A stretch of 64,000 nucleotides of DNA from Stutzerimonas stutzeri KOS6 (GCF_000307775.2 NZ_KK020675.1:508553-572552); one strand, 5' to 3'. Shown: positions 31,762 through 41,637, counted from the first letter of the stretch. A program made the numbers and translations. The notes: a model not told the origin generated them from the letters alone.

Positions 31762-32165
31762 GTGACCTTCCACAGTCCGCTTGCGAGGCGCTGGGCGCAT
31801 TTACCCAGGCAGCCGGCTGGGAGCAGCGCGCGCGCCTGCTGATGCAGTGGGGTGAGCGGCTGGAGCCGCTGGACGATGCCGAACGCAGCGAGGCCAATCG
31901 CGTCGCAGGCTGCGAGAGTCACGTCTGGCTGGTGGGAGAACGGCAGAATGAGCGCTGGCACTTCCGTGCCGCCAGTGACGCCCGACTCATACGCGGTCTG
32001 CTGGCAATACTGCTGGCGCGGGTCAATGGCCTGGAGGCGGACCAACTGGCCCAGGTGGGCATGGCCGACTGGTTCGCCAGCCTCGGGCTGTCGCGGCAAT
32101 TGTCGCCTTCGCGCAGCAACGGCATGAACGCGGTGCTGCAGCGAATGCGTGAGCTGACCGGCTGA
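31758..32165 (+). CDS. SufE/CsdE-family sulfur acceptor
   Basis: The 135-residue protein accepts persulfide sulfur from the desulfurase encoded just upstream. The acceptor Cys 52 is in NRVAGCESHVWLVG and the C-terminal helix region SPSRSNGMNAVLQRMRELTG is typical of SufE/CsdE. The ATGA overlap with the desulfurase implies coupled translation. The stop codon falls at the start of a tandem repeat array. Confidence 0.93.
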   Translation: MSDLPQSACEALGAFTQAAGWEQRARLLMQWGERLEPLDDAERSEANRVAGCESHVWLVGERQNERWHFRAASDARLIRGLLAILLARVNGLEADQLAQVGMADWFASLGLSRQLSPSRSNGMNAVLQRMRELTG

Positions 32166-32342
32166 TCGGGACTTCCCCACTGCCTGGAGTCGTCGTGGTG
32201 GGCTGAAGCCCACCCTACGGGCTGATCCGGGTCCTTCCCCACTGCCTGGGATCGCCGTGGTGGGCTGAAGCCCACCCTACGGGCTGATCCGGGTCCTTCC
32301 GCATTGCCTGGTGTCGTCGTGGTGGGCTGAAGCCCAGCCTAC
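32161..32342. repeat. Three tandem ~60-base units each with a GTGGGCT/AGCCCAC palindrome
   Basis: Three copies start GCTGATC at 32161, 32221 and 32283, so the periods are 60 and 62. Each holds the palindrome GGTGGGCTGAAGCCCACC (last copy has one change) followed by CTAC. Units two and three share CCGGGTCCTTCC, while the first is a shorter variant. The core GTAGGGTGGGCTTCAGCCC (minus strand) resembles a repeat I associate with P. stutzeri-type genomes. The array lies between the convergent sufE-like and FabH-like genes. It starts at the sufE-like stop codon, so repeat expansion has run right up to the gene. Confidence 0.85.
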
Positions 32343-32351
32343 AAGCAACGA

Positions 32352-33473
32352 TCAGCGTTTGCGCAGGATCACGCTGCCGATCGAGTAGCCGGCACCGAAC
32401 GAGCTGAGCACGCCGAGGCTGCCGGCAGGCAGATCATCCTGATGCTTGTGGAAGGCAATCACCGAACCGGCCGAACTGGTGTTGGCGTAGGTGTCGAGGA
32501 TCACCGGCGCCTCTTGCTCGGTAGCGTCACGCCCCAACAGCCGGCGGACAATCAGATGGTTCATGTTCAGGTTGGCCTGGTGCAGCCAGAAGCGTTGCAC
32601 CGACGCCACCTCGATATCGTTCTCGCTCAGGTGCTCGCCGATCAGCTCCGCCACCATCGGGCAGACTTCCTTGAACACCTTGCGCCCTTCCTGGATGAAC
32701 AGCTTGTCCGGGTCGTTCATGTGTTCTTCGGCGGCGCGGTTGAGGAAGCCGAAGTTGTTGCGGATGTTGTTGGAAAACTCGGTCACCAGCTTGGTGCTGA
32801 CGACTTCCCACTGCTGCGCCGAGGTGGCCAGATCTTCGCGCTCGATGATCACCGCAGTGCAGGCATCGCCAAAGATGAAATGACTGTCGCGATCGCGGAA
32901 ATTCATGTGCCCGGTGCAAATCTCCGGGTTGACCATCAGAATCGCGCGCGCCTGGCCAAGCCTGATGCTGTTCACCGCGTTCTGGATGCCGAAGGTAGCC
33001 GATGAGCACGCCACGTTCATGTCGAAGCCGAAGCCCTTGATACCAAGCGCGGCCTGCACCTCGATGGCCACCGCCGGGTAGGCCCGCTGCAGATTGGAGC
33101 AGGCGACGATCACGCCATCGATATCCGCCACCGTTTTACCGGCGCGCGCCAAGGCTTCTTCGGCTGCCTTGACCGACATCTCGCAAAGAATCGACCACTC
33201 GTCGTTGCTGCGCTCGGGAATTCGCGGAACCATGCGCTGCGGGTCGAGGATGCCAGCTTTGTCGGTGACATAGCGGCTCTTGATGCCGGAAGCTTTTTCG
33301 ATGAAGGCAGAGCTGGACTCGGGCAGCGGCTGCATTTCACCGGCCGCGATGGCCGCCGCGTTTTCGCTGTTGAAACGCTGGACGTAGGTGTTGAAGGACT
33401 CCACCAGTTCGTCGTTGGAAATGCTGCTGGCAGGAGTGTAAAGGCCGGTACCGCTGATGACGACGTTATGCAC
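32352..33473 (-). CDS. Beta-ketoacyl-ACP synthase III family protein (FabH-like)
   Basis: The 373-residue thiolase-fold protein starts at a GTG with AGGAG six bases upstream. It has the KAS III triad Cys 156 (NVACSSATFG), His 298 (FWLHQANLNMN) and Asn 331 (DTYANTSSAGS). It is longer than E. coli FabH and resembles the Pseudomonas PA3286 type, which diverts beta-oxidation intermediates into fatty-acid synthesis; I infer a similar role. No other fatty-acid genes are adjacent. Confidence 0.88.
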   Translation of the reverse strand: MHNVVISGTGLYTPASSISNDELVESFNTYVQRFNSENAAAIAAGEMQPLPESSSAFIEKASGIKSRYVTDKAGILDPQRMVPRIPERSNDEWSILCEMSVKAAEEALARAGKTVADIDGVIVACSNLQRAYPAVAIEVQAALGIKGFGFDMNVACSSATFGIQNAVNSIRLGQARAILMVNPEICTGHMNFRDRDSHFIFGDACTAVIIEREDLATSAQQWEVVSTKLVTEFSNNIRNNFGFLNRAAEEHMNDPDKLFIQEGRKVFKEVCPMVAELIGEHLSENDIEVASVQRFWLHQANLNMNHLIVRRLLGRDATEQEAPVILDTYANTSSAGSVIAFHKHQDDLPAGSLGVLSSFGAGYSIGSVILRKR

Positions 33474-33675
33474 GATCGCTCCTCTCGAATTTGGCTTGAT
33501 CGTTCTGATGGCGGGACGGTGCGACGGCCAACCTCGGCCAGTCACCATCCTTCCAGCGCCTCTTATGGTGGCTATTGTGCACGAAAAGCAGAAAGAAACC
33601 GTAACATTGCGCAGTCTGCGGAGACTGTAATTAAGCCATTCGGCGTATACCGGAGTGACCGCCCGGTCGGAATAT

Positions 33676-33704
33676 GAAGAAGGTGCCGCCCGGGCACCTC
33701 CTTC
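33676..33704 (-). terminator. Hairpin downstream of tsdA
   Basis: A twelve-base stem (minus strand GAAGGAGGTGCC / GGCACCTTCTTC, one G-T wobble) with a five-base loop lies between the tsdA stop and the FabH-like start. It lacks a T tract after the stem, so termination may be partial. Confidence 0.5.
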
Positions 33705-33728
33705 CGTTCACGACACTCGCCGCGAGTC

Positions 33729-34652
33729 TTATTTGACGCCCTGACCCAGCAGCACGCCATCGACCTGCTGCCCGTAAAGGTTGACCCCGTCGTTGGCGTG
33801 GTAGCGGAGCCGCGTCTTCTCCACCGAGCCCTCGACCAGCCGCGGGTCCTGCGGCCGTTCATGGCTGTTCATGTATGCGGCCACGTGCCAGGCATCCTCG
33901 TCGCTGAGCGAACCACCCTTGCCCAGCGGCATGCTCTCCTTGATGAAGGCCGCGGCGGTGTTGATCCGGTGCATGCCGGCGCCCCAGTTGAACGAGTCCT
34001 TGCCCCATAACGGTGGAAACACATAAGCGCCACCCGCCTGCTGGCCTTGACCGTTGTCTCCGTGACAGACCGCGCACTGCTCGACGTAGACCTGCTTGCC
34101 CTTGGCGATATCGAAACCACCTTTGGGCTGCGGGACTTCGGGATAGGCCCGCCCCGGCAGCTCCTGGCCCGTCGGAGCGCCAGTGGAGAGCCAGTAGGAA
34201 TAGGCCGTCAACGCATTGATCACATGGCTATCGGCCGCCGGAGGCTTGCCGTTCATGCTGAACTGGAAACAGCCCTGGACCCGTTCGGCGTAGCTGTTGA
34301 CCTTGTCGTTCTTCTTCCGGTAAGCCGGATACATCGGATACGCGCCCCACAGCGGCGCGGAGTTGGCCTTGCGACCCTGATCGAGGTGGCAATTGGTGCA
34401 ATTCATGCCGTTGCCGACGTACTCGGCCGCGTACTTCTGCGTATCCACGAAGATCGCACGGCCCTGCTGCACCAGCTCGCCATAGGCATTGGCCGGCAGG
34501 TCCTTTTCCTCGGGGGGCTGAAAGTAGGACGCACCGGCAGCCTTGGCGGCCTTCTGGGTGAGCTGGGACTGGTCATCCATCTTGATCTCGGCTGCAAGCG
34601 AAGCGCCGCTGATCGTGGTAGCCAGCAGGGTAATCATCAGGCGCGCTTTCAT
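33729..34652 (-). CDS. tsdA: TsdA, dihaem thiosulfate dehydrogenase (tetrathionate-forming)
   Basis: TsdA oxidises two thiosulfate to tetrathionate in the periplasm, passing electrons to cytochromes. The 307-residue protein has a signal peptide (residues 1-20) and two haem-c motifs, CTNCH (85-89) and CAVCH (193-197). Its key diagnostic is Cys 128 in AERVQGCFQFSMNGKP, matching the TsdA Cys that ligates haem 1 and its active-site region. It overlaps tsdB by four bases, with GGAGG upstream of the ATG inside the end of tsdB. A generic dihaem cytochrome is the alternative, but the Cys block and partner argue for TsdA. Confidence 0.85.
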   Translation of the reverse strand: MKARLMITLLATTISGASLAAEIKMDDQSQLTQKAAKAAGASYFQPPEEKDLPANAYGELVQQGRAIFVDTQKYAAEYVGNGMNCTNCHLDQGRKANSAPLWGAYPMYPAYRKKNDKVNSYAERVQGCFQFSMNGKPPAADSHVINALTAYSYWLSTGAPTGQELPGRAYPEVPQPKGGFDIAKGKQVYVEQCAVCHGDNGQGQQAGGAYVFPPLWGKDSFNWGAGMHRINTAAAFIKESMPLGKGGSLSDEDAWHVAAYMNSHERPQDPRLVEGSVEKTRLRYHANDGVNLYGQQVDGVLLGQGVK

Positions 34653-35299
34653 TGACCGACCTCCTTCTGCCCAATACCGGCGAAATACTCGGCGACAGCC
34701 TGGACTTCGGCATCGGTCATCGAGCGGGCAATGTGCCCCATCAGGTCATTCGGATCGTTCTTGCGCGTGCCCTGGCGCCAGGCATTGAGCTGCGCACTGA
34801 GGTATTGCGTCGACTGTCCGGCCAGCGGCGGGAAGCTCTCGCCGACACCCATGCCACCGGGGCCATGGCACGCCACGCATTCGGGAATGTTGCGTTCCCA
34901 GGCACCCCGAAGGGCGAGACGCGGCCCCACGCCTTCCGCCTTTTCCGCCCGACCGATGCTGGCGAAAACCGGCGCCGGCCTGGCTTCGAGCATGGCCGCC
35001 ACGGCACCCATCTCCTCATCGCTCAAGGCTGCGGCAATCGGTTGCATGACCGGATTGCTTCTCGCGCCGGAGCGGAAGTCCTCGAGTTGCTTGCGCGTAT
35101 ATCCGGCGGATATCCCGGCGAGGCGTGGAAAGCCCGCCGCCGCCATGCCCATCGCATCGGCACCGTGGCAGGTGCCACACGCCATCGCTGCGGGGTTGGC
35201 GCCGCCCTGCGCGTAAATTTTCTGCCCATCGGCAGCCTGTACCTGCATCGTCAGCAACAACGCAGCCACACCGGCCAGGGCCCAGCGAGTCGGTTTCAT
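34649..35299 (-). CDS. tsdB: TsdB, cytochrome c4-like dihaem electron acceptor of TsdA
   Basis: The 216-residue protein has a signal peptide (WALAGVAALLLTMQVQA) and two tandem class I cytochrome domains with CGTCH (41-45) and CVACH (141-145). Met-ligand regions (NPVMQPIAAALSDEEM and NDLMGHIARSMTDAE) follow each domain. This is the cytochrome c4 layout. Its fixed partnership with tsdA downstream identifies it as TsdB, described as the electron acceptor for TsdA in P. stutzeri. GAGG precedes the ATG by six bases; an earlier in-frame ATG has none. Confidence 0.85.
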   Translation of the reverse strand: MKPTRWALAGVAALLLTMQVQAADGQKIYAQGGANPAAMACGTCHGADAMGMAAAGFPRLAGISAGYTRKQLEDFRSGARSNPVMQPIAAALSDEEMGAVAAMLEARPAPVFASIGRAEKAEGVGPRLALRGAWERNIPECVACHGPGGMGVGESFPPLAGQSTQYLSAQLNAWRQGTRKNDPNDLMGHIARSMTDAEVQAVAEYFAGIGQKEVGQ

Positions 35300-35545
35300 G
35301 GAAGACCTCATCAGCGGTTGGTGATGCTGCGCCACCGGCATCGTTCGAATCGATGCTCTCGTCTGTAGGCATGCGGCAGCCTGTCACAGCAACGCTAGCA
35401 CAGCCCCGCCAGCACCTCTAGAAACAGAATAACCTTAGAACAACTTTGCATATGCACATGCGACAGCCGTTTAGAGGGGGCCCACGGGCCGCGCATCCGC
35501 TCGAAAGCTTGGTTATCCTTGTGCGCCCTCGACCCAGGAATCGCC

Positions 35546-36076
35546 ATGAAAGACCAACTCGCCGAGCTGATCACACTCATCAGCTCCGGCTGCATGACCG
35601 CCGAAGACATAGCCCGAATCGCCGACGAAGCCGCCCAGGCCTATGCCGATCCGCAAGCCTTTCTGCAGGCCAATCCGGACATCAACTATGACGACAGCTT
35701 TCCCATTCCGCTCGGCGAATGGGTGGTGGTGGGCAGCCTGCCGGATACCGTGCTGTTCCAGGCGGACGACTATCAGGAGCTGTTCACCCAGATCGTTGCG
35801 TCCTTCGGCGACAGCGTCACCTTCGTCCTCAAGCCCAAGCAACTGGCCAGGACCGAACCACTGACGGCACTCAACCGCGTTCAGGTGCAATTGAGCAGCC
35901 TTTACCCGGAGAAAGGCGGCTACGTACTGGTGGACTTCAGTGATCCGCTGGATGACGAATTGCAGGCGGTACTGGTCTACACCTGCGATGTGCAGCGACT
36001 GATGGAGCTGGCCGTGGAGATCGGCATCTACGCCGCCCCAGCGCTGGACGCTCTGCGCCAGGAGCAGGGGCAGTAG
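35546..36076 (+). CDS. Conserved hypothetical acidic protein, 176 residues
   Basis: The product MKDQLAELITLISSGCMTA... is acidic, soluble and probably mixed alpha/beta, with DPQAFLQANPDINYDDSFPI and a long helix near the C-terminus (LMELAVEIGIYAAPALDAL). AGGAATCGCC precedes the ATG. I do not recognise a family. It faces away from tsdB and stands alone between 35300 and 36097. Confidence 0.65.
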   Translation: MKDQLAELITLISSGCMTAEDIARIADEAAQAYADPQAFLQANPDINYDDSFPIPLGEWVVVGSLPDTVLFQADDYQELFTQIVASFGDSVTFVLKPKQLARTEPLTALNRVQVQLSSLYPEKGGYVLVDFSDPLDDELQAVLVYTCDVQRLMELAVEIGIYAAPALDALRQEQGQ

Positions 36077-36097
36077 GCGCCGTCAGGGACGCGAGGG

Positions 36098-36325
36098 CTA
36101 ACCACGCATGCTGTTGCGGCGGCGCAGCGGCTCCAGCAGGGCGGAAAGCCCGTTGTGATCGATCTCGTGCATGAGCGCCAGCAACTGGCCGAGGCTGCCG
36201 GGAGGGAAACCGACACGGGCGAACCAGTTGAGGTAATGGCCAGGCAGGTCGGCGATCAGCCGCCCCTTGTATTTGCCATACGGCATCGTCTGGGTCACGA
36301 GTCGTTCGAGGTCTTCGGGTTTCAT
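36098..36325 (-). CDS. DUF3820 family protein
   Basis: The 75-residue product starts MKPEDLERLVTQTMPYGKYK and contains MPYGKYKGRLIADLPGHYL, the signature of DUF3820 (a putative DNA-binding or repair-associated family often fused to exonuclease-like proteins). I reject a 26-residue upstream extension. The small protein is convergent with the 176-residue gene. Function unknown. Confidence 0.78.
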   Translation of the reverse strand: MKPEDLERLVTQTMPYGKYKGRLIADLPGHYLNWFARVGFPPGSLGQLLALMHEIDHNGLSALLEPLRRRNSMRG

Positions 36326-36563
36326 CGGGTGCGTATCGGAAGTATCAGGCTGTCGAATACTGCCACAGTCGGCGCCATCGCCGCCGTCAGGTTCTGTCGG
36401 CAAGCAGGCCGGCGCTCCCGGCAGCTCGCAATGCGCATGTCGCGTCCGGCATGCACGATGGCTATCCGCAGCATAGAAAGGCTTGCTTGGCGCTCATTCG
36501 CCGGCGCGCACACAATGGCAACCGAAACGGCGAAACGCCACCCTCTGCCAATGGAGAACAGCA

Positions 36564-37100
36564 ATGCAAGCGCCCAAGCAGACACCGGAACTGGATGACG
36601 CCACCCTGGCCTTCGCCGAGCAGGTCTTCGACAGCGCCCGCAACGGCGACCTGGCCCGTCTTGGCGAACTGCTGAACCAGGGGATGCCGGCGAACCTGCG
36701 CAATCACGCCGGCGACAGCCTGCTGATGCTCGCCAGCTACCACGGTCACCTGGCAGCCAGCCGCGTGCTGCTCGAACACGGTGCAGATCCGCAGCTGCGC
36801 AACCATCGTGGCCACACGCCGCTTGCCGGCGCGGCGTTCAAGGGCGATCTGGACATGATCAAGCTGCTGATCGAACAGGGTGCCGATGTCGAAAGCCCAT
36901 GCGCGGACGGCAAGACCGCGCTGATGATGGCGGCCATGTTCAACCGCACGCTGATAGTCGAGTGGCTGGTCGCACAAGGGGCCGATCCGCAGGCCACCGA
37001 CAGCAACGGTGTCACGCCACTGGCTGCCGCGCGCATGATGGGCGCGAACGATACTGTCGCGCTGCTGCAGCGCATCAGCGAGTCGCAACAGGTCGATTGA
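36564..37100 (+). CDS. Ankyrin-repeat protein
   Basis: The 178-residue protein starts MQAPKQTPELDDATLAF with GGAGAACAGCA upstream. It contains four ankyrin repeats from about residue 40 onward (for example AGDSLLMLASYHGHLAASRV, RGHTPLAGAAFKGDLDMIKL, GKTALMMAAMFNRTLIVEWL). There is no signal peptide, so it is a cytoplasmic scaffold of unknown partner. Bacterial ankyrin proteins in pseudomonads are often near catalase genes, but none is visible here. Confidence 0.85.
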   Translation: MQAPKQTPELDDATLAFAEQVFDSARNGDLARLGELLNQGMPANLRNHAGDSLLMLASYHGHLAASRVLLEHGADPQLRNHRGHTPLAGAAFKGDLDMIKLLIEQGADVESPCADGKTALMMAAMFNRTLIVEWLVAQGADPQATDSNGVTPLAAARMMGANDTVALLQRISESQQVD

Positions 37101-37154
37101 ATGCAGCCGAAGACAACAGGCCGCGGGCGCTCTACAGGGTGGGCGTGAGCTCCT

Positions 37155-37625
37155 TCAACCGCGCCCGATCGGCGCGAAGGTCGCCCTCGTGTGCTCGGCC
37201 AGTACCGCCGCTGCCAACTCAACCTCCAGACCACGGCGACCGGCGCTGACATACACGCTCGGTTGTGCCTGTGCCGAGCTGTCGATAAAGGTGCGTAGGC
37301 GCTTCTTCTGCCCCAGCGGGCTGATGCCGCCCAGCAGATAGCCAGTGGCGCGCTGAGCGGCCATCGGGTCGGCCATTTCGACCTTCTTCACCCCCGCAGC
37401 CTGTGCCAGCGCCTTGAGATCCAGCGTTCCGGCTACCGGAACCACGGCCACCAGCAGCTCGTTCTTCTCGCTGCAGGCGAGCAGTGTCTTGAATACCCGG
37501 TCAGGCTCCAATCCCAGCTTTTCCGCCGCCTCCAGCCCATAGGACGCGGACTTGGGATCGTGCTCGTAACTGTGCACGCGATGCTCGGCACGGGCTTTTT
37601 TCAACAGGTCGATGGCAGGTGTCAT
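37155..37625 (-). CDS. ybaK: YbaK, Cys-tRNA(Pro) deacylase
   Basis: YbaK hydrolyses cysteine misattached to tRNA-Pro, a trans-editing function complementing ProRS. The 156-residue protein has the conserved Lys 46 (DRVFKTLLA), GYLLGGISPLGQKKRLRTFI and SAGRRGLEVELAAA. A 120-residue upstream open frame is antisense to glpD and rejected. It is divergent from glpD. Confidence 0.92.
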   Translation of the reverse strand: MTPAIDLLKKARAEHRVHSYEHDPKSASYGLEAAEKLGLEPDRVFKTLLACSEKNELLVAVVPVAGTLDLKALAQAAGVKKVEMADPMAAQRATGYLLGGISPLGQKKRLRTFIDSSAQAQPSVYVSAGRRGLEVELAAAVLAEHTRATFAPIGRG

Positions 37626-37696
37626 TGCTTTGTAGTGCGATTGGTTGATGAATGGCGGTAACTTACAGCACAAAGAATCGGCCGTTATAAGCATCC

Positions 37697-39241
37697 ATGA
37701 ATCATCCTCTACTTGCACCACTCGCGGAAGTCTACGATCTAGTCGTGGTGGGCGGCGGCATAAATGGCGCCGGCATCGCCGCAGATGCCGCGGGACGTGG
37801 CCTCTCGGTATTTCTCTGCGAACAGGACGACCTGGCAGGCCATACCTCCTCGGCCAGCAGCAAGCTGGTGCATGGCGGGCTGCGCTATCTGGAACATTAC
37901 GAGCTGCGCCTGGTGCGCGAAGCGCTGGCCGAACGCGAAGTCCTGCTCGCCAAGGCGCCGCACATCGTCCGCCCGCTGCGCTTCGTACTGCCTTACCGCC
38001 CACACCTGCGCCCCTCGTGGATGATTCGCACCGGCCTGTTTCTCTACGATCACCTTGGCAAGCGCGAGAAACTGGGCGGCTCGCATAGCGTTCGCTTCGG
38101 CGACGACAGCCCGCTCAAGGACGACATCCGCCACGGTTTCGAATACGCCGACTGCTGGGTCGACGACGCCCGCCTAGTGGTACTCAACGCCATGGCGGCA
38201 CGCGAGCATGGTGCGCACATTCACCCACGCACCCGCTGCGTCAGCGCGCGCAGCAGCAAGGGCCTCTGGCATCTGCACCTGGAGCGCAGCGACCGCAGCC
38301 GTTTTTCCATCCGCACACGGGCCCTGATAAACGCCACCGGCCCCTGGGTGACGACATTCATCGAGGACCACCTCAAGCAGAGCCCGCCTTACGGCATGCG
38401 CCTGATTCAGGGCAGCCACATCATCGTCCCGAAACTGTACGAAGGCGAACAGGCCTACATTCTGCAGAACGAGGATCGCCGAATCGTCTTCGTCATCCCC
38501 TACCTGGAGCAATTCAGCCTGATCGGCACCACCGATCAGGAATACCAGGGCGACCCGGCACAGGTGCGGATCACCGACCGCGAGATCGATTACCTGCTGG
38601 ACGTCGTCAACGGTCATTTCAAGCAGCAATTGGGCCGTGACGACATACGCCACAGCTATGCCGGGGTACGGCCGTTGTGCGACGACGAATCCGACCAGCC
38701 CTCGGCCATCACCCGCGACTACACCCTGGCACTGAACCTGAACTCCAGCGAAGGACCACTGCTTTCGGTGTACGGCGGCAAGCTCACCACCTACCGCAAG
38801 CTCGCCGAAGCGGTACTGGCGCAGCTGGCGCCACTGTTCCCGGAGATGAAGGCCGCCTGGACGCACGACGCAGCGCTACCCGGCGGCGAACACTTCGACG
38901 AGCCGTCCGGGCTGGCCCACGCGCTGTGCGCCAGCTACCCCTGGTTACCCGGGGCGATTGCCCGGCGCTGGGCTCGAACCTACGGCAGTCGCAGCTGGCT
39001 GCTGCTCAAGGGCACGGACGGACAGAAGGATCTGGGCGAACATTTCGGCGCCGGCCTGCATGCCCGCGAGGTGGATTACCTGATGGTCGAGGAATGGGCA
39101 CAGACGCCGGAGGACATTCTCTGGCGCCGCACCAAGCTCGGCCTGTTCATCGAACCGGCCGGCGTTACCCGGCTGCAGCACTACCTGGACAGCCGGACGG
39201 CCGAGCACCTGACCAGCTTCGAGCACGCTGCCCAGGGCTGA
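37697..39241 (+). CDS. glpD: Aerobic glycerol-3-phosphate dehydrogenase
   Basis: GlpD is a membrane-associated flavoenzyme that oxidises glycerol-3-phosphate to DHAP and feeds electrons to quinone. The 514-residue protein has the FAD motif GGGINGAGIAADAAGRG (from residue 19), the GHTSSASSKLVHGGLRYLEH block and a C-terminal DAO domain with LPGGEH and LEVDYLMVEEW-like residues. Length is normal. glpF, glpK and glpR are not visible, so it is a stand-alone copy here. No clear ribosome-binding site precedes the ATG. Confidence 0.95.
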   Translation: MNHPLLAPLAEVYDLVVVGGGINGAGIAADAAGRGLSVFLCEQDDLAGHTSSASSKLVHGGLRYLEHYELRLVREALAEREVLLAKAPHIVRPLRFVLPYRPHLRPSWMIRTGLFLYDHLGKREKLGGSHSVRFGDDSPLKDDIRHGFEYADCWVDDARLVVLNAMAAREHGAHIHPRTRCVSARSSKGLWHLHLERSDRSRFSIRTRALINATGPWVTTFIEDHLKQSPPYGMRLIQGSHIIVPKLYEGEQAYILQNEDRRIVFVIPYLEQFSLIGTTDQEYQGDPAQVRITDREIDYLLDVVNGHFKQQLGRDDIRHSYAGVRPLCDDESDQPSAITRDYTLALNLNSSEGPLLSVYGGKLTTYRKLAEAVLAQLAPLFPEMKAAWTHDAALPGGEHFDEPSGLAHALCASYPWLPGAIARRWARTYGSRSWLLLKGTDGQKDLGEHFGAGLHAREVDYLMVEEWAQTPEDILWRRTKLGLFIEPAGVTRLQHYLDSRTAEHLTSFEHAAQG

Positions 39242-39273
39242 AGGACGCGGCGCGACGACCTGCACTGACGGCG

Positions 39274-41580
39274 TCAGGCCACCCCGGTATTGCGGGCCGC
39301 GCGCAATTGCCGGGCCGCAGCCACCATGTTCACCAGCGCAGCCTCGGTTTCCGGCCAAGCGCGAGTCTTCAGGCCGCAGTCCGGGTTGACCCAGAGTCGC
39401 TCGGCCGGGATGCATTCGGCGGCCTTTTCCAGCAACTGCACCATCTCGTTGGTATCCGGCACGCGCGGCGAGTGGATGTCGTACACCCCGGGCCCGATGT
39501 CGTTCGGATAGTCGAACGCGCGAAACGCTTCGAGCAGTTCCATCTGCGAACGCGAGGTCTCGATGGTGATGACGTCGGCATCCATGGCGGCGATGGATTC
39601 GATGACGTCGTTGAACTCGCTGTAGCACATGTGGGTGTGGATCTGGGTTTCGTCGCGCACGCCGCTGGCGCACAGGCGAAATGCCTCGACCGCCCAATCC
39701 AGATAATGCTGCCACCGGGCACGGCGCAGTGGCAGGCCTTCACGAAAGGCCGCTTCGTCGATCTGGATGATGCGGATACCGGCGGCTTCCAGGTCGCATA
39801 CCTCATCGCGGATCGCCAGCGCCAACTGCCGCGCCTGCACTTCACGCGACACGTCTTCGCGGGCGAACGACCACATCAGCATGGTCACCGGGCCGGTGAG
39901 CATGCCCTTCATCAGCCGGTCGGTCTGCTGCTGGGCGTAACGAATCCAGTCGACGGTCATCGGCTGCGGTCGGCTCAGGTCGCCATAGATGATCGCCGGC
40001 TTGACGCAGCGCGAGCCGTAGCTCTGCACCCAGCCGAAGCGGGTGAAGGCATAACCGTCGAGCTGCTCGGCGAAGTACTCGACCATATCGTTGCGTTCCG
40101 CCTCACCATGCACCAGTACGTCCAGGCCAATCTGTTCCTGTACGGCGACGGCATGGCGGACTTCGGCGTGCATCGCCTCGGTATAGTCGCCAAGCGACAA
40201 CCTGCCCTGCCTGAAGGCCTGCCGCGCGAGGCGGATCGCCGGCGTCTGCGGGAAGGAGCCGATGGTCGTGGTGGGGAATGACGGCAGTTGCAGTCGTGCA
40301 CGTTGCAACTCGATACGCGTGGCAAAGGGCGACGTCCGCTGGCTGTCGCCGGGGCCGATGGCCCCAAGACGCGCCCGGACCTGTGGCTTGTGAATGCGCG
40401 GCGAGCGCTCGCGCGCAGCCTGTATTGTCCGGCTACGGGCAAGTGCGGCCTGCACATCGGGGTTCTGCGGATCGTCGATGGCGCGGGCGAGCGTGGCGAC
40501 TTCGGCGCACTTCTGCACGGCGAAAGCCAGCCAGCTCTTCAGTTCCTCATCCAGCTTGTCCTCGCGCTCGAGGTCGACCGGGCTGTGCAGCAGCGAGCAG
40601 GACGGCGCCAGCCAGAGACGATCGCCCAGCCGCTCGGCGGCATGCCGCACCACCTCCAGTGCCTTGTCCAGATCACAGCGCCAGACGTTGCGTCCGTTGA
40701 CCAGGCCCAGCGACAGCACCTTGTAGGTCGGCAACCAGTCGAGGATCAGCGGGTACTGCTCCGGCGCACGTACCAGATCGATGTGCAGGCCATCCACCGG
40801 CAGCGCCGCGGCCAGGCCGAGGTTGTCCTCGAGGCCGCCGAAATAGGTGGCGACCAGCTTCTTCAGCGGCGCGCGCTGCAGCAGGTTGTAGGCACGCTCG
40901 AAGGCATTCTTCCAGTCCTGCGGCAGATCCAGCGCGAGGATCGGCTCGTCGATCTGCAGCCACTCGACGCCCTGCGCGGCGAGCCGCTCGAGCACCTCGC
41001 CGTACACCGGCAACAGTCGCTCGAGCAACTCCAGTTTGTCGAAACCCTCGGCCTGGCCCTTGAGCTTGCCCAGCCAGAGATAGGTCAGCGGCCCGATCAG
41101 TACCGGTTTGACAGCATGACCCAACGCCCGCGCCTCCTCGACTTCCTCGAAAAGCTGGGTCCAGGACAGGCTGAACTGCTGGTCCACTGTGAACTCCGGG
41201 ACCAGGTAGTGATAGTTGGTATCGAACCACTTGGTCATCTCCTGCGCCTGTGAGCCTGCGCAGCAATTGCTCGCCACGCCGCGGGCCATGGCGAACAGGG
41301 TCTCCATGGCCGGCTGGCCGTCGGCCGGACGGAAACGCTGCGGGACCACGCCGAACATCAGCGAATGTGTCAGTACCTGGTCATACCAGGCAAAGTCACC
41401 CACCGGCAGCAACTCGATTCCGGCCTCGGCCTGGAGCCGCCAGTGCTGCGCCCGCAACTGGCGGCCAACCTGATGCAGCCCCTGCTCGTCCAGCTCTCCT
41501 TTCCAGTACGCCTCGAGGGCCTTCTTCAGTTCGCGATCCGCGCCGATGCGTGGAAACCCGAGGTTGTGCGCTAAAGCCAT
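39274..41580 (-). CDS. metE: Cobalamin-independent methionine synthase
   Basis: MetE transfers methyl from 5-methyltetrahydrofolate-triglutamate to homocysteine without B12. The 768-residue protein has duplicated barrels: an N-terminal domain ([19 protein letters not shown]) and a C-terminal catalytic domain. The zinc-binding [10 protein letters not shown] (near residue 650) and [15 protein letters not shown] blocks are present. The ATG is preceded by GGAGTGAGTA. It is divergent from the ExoD-like gene and close to metR, as expected for a MetR-activated gene. Confidence 0.96.
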   Translation of the reverse strand: MALAHNLGFPRIGADRELKKALEAYWKGELDEQGLHQVGRQLRAQHWRLQAEAGIELLPVGDFAWYDQVLTHSLMFGVVPQRFRPADGQPAMETLFAMARGVASNCCAGSQAQEMTKWFDTNYHYLVPEFTVDQQFSLSWTQLFEEVEEARALGHAVKPVLIGPLTYLWLGKLKGQAEGFDKLELLERLLPVYGEVLERLAAQGVEWLQIDEPILALDLPQDWKNAFERAYNLLQRAPLKKLVATYFGGLEDNLGLAAALPVDGLHIDLVRAPEQYPLILDWLPTYKVLSLGLVNGRNVWRCDLDKALEVVRHAAERLGDRLWLAPSCSLLHSPVDLEREDKLDEELKSWLAFAVQKCAEVATLARAIDDPQNPDVQAALARSRTIQAARERSPRIHKPQVRARLGAIGPGDSQRTSPFATRIELQRARLQLPSFPTTTIGSFPQTPAIRLARQAFRQGRLSLGDYTEAMHAEVRHAVAVQEQIGLDVLVHGEAERNDMVEYFAEQLDGYAFTRFGWVQSYGSRCVKPAIIYGDLSRPQPMTVDWIRYAQQQTDRLMKGMLTGPVTMLMWSFAREDVSREVQARQLALAIRDEVCDLEAAGIRIIQIDEAAFREGLPLRRARWQHYLDWAVEAFRLCASGVRDETQIHTHMCYSEFNDVIESIAAMDADVITIETSRSQMELLEAFRAFDYPNDIGPGVYDIHSPRVPDTNEMVQLLEKAAECIPAERLWVNPDCGLKTRAWPETEAALVNMVAAARQLRAARNTGVA

Positions 41581-41637
41581 TACTCACTCCGAATGCCGTC
41601 TTGCATGAATGGGGGGATTGTCCGCCTCCGCCAGCCA

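Noticed and set aside
32161..32342. Possible CRISPR array
   Set aside because: The repeats are contiguous 60-base units with internal palindromes and no variable spacers; no cas genes are near.
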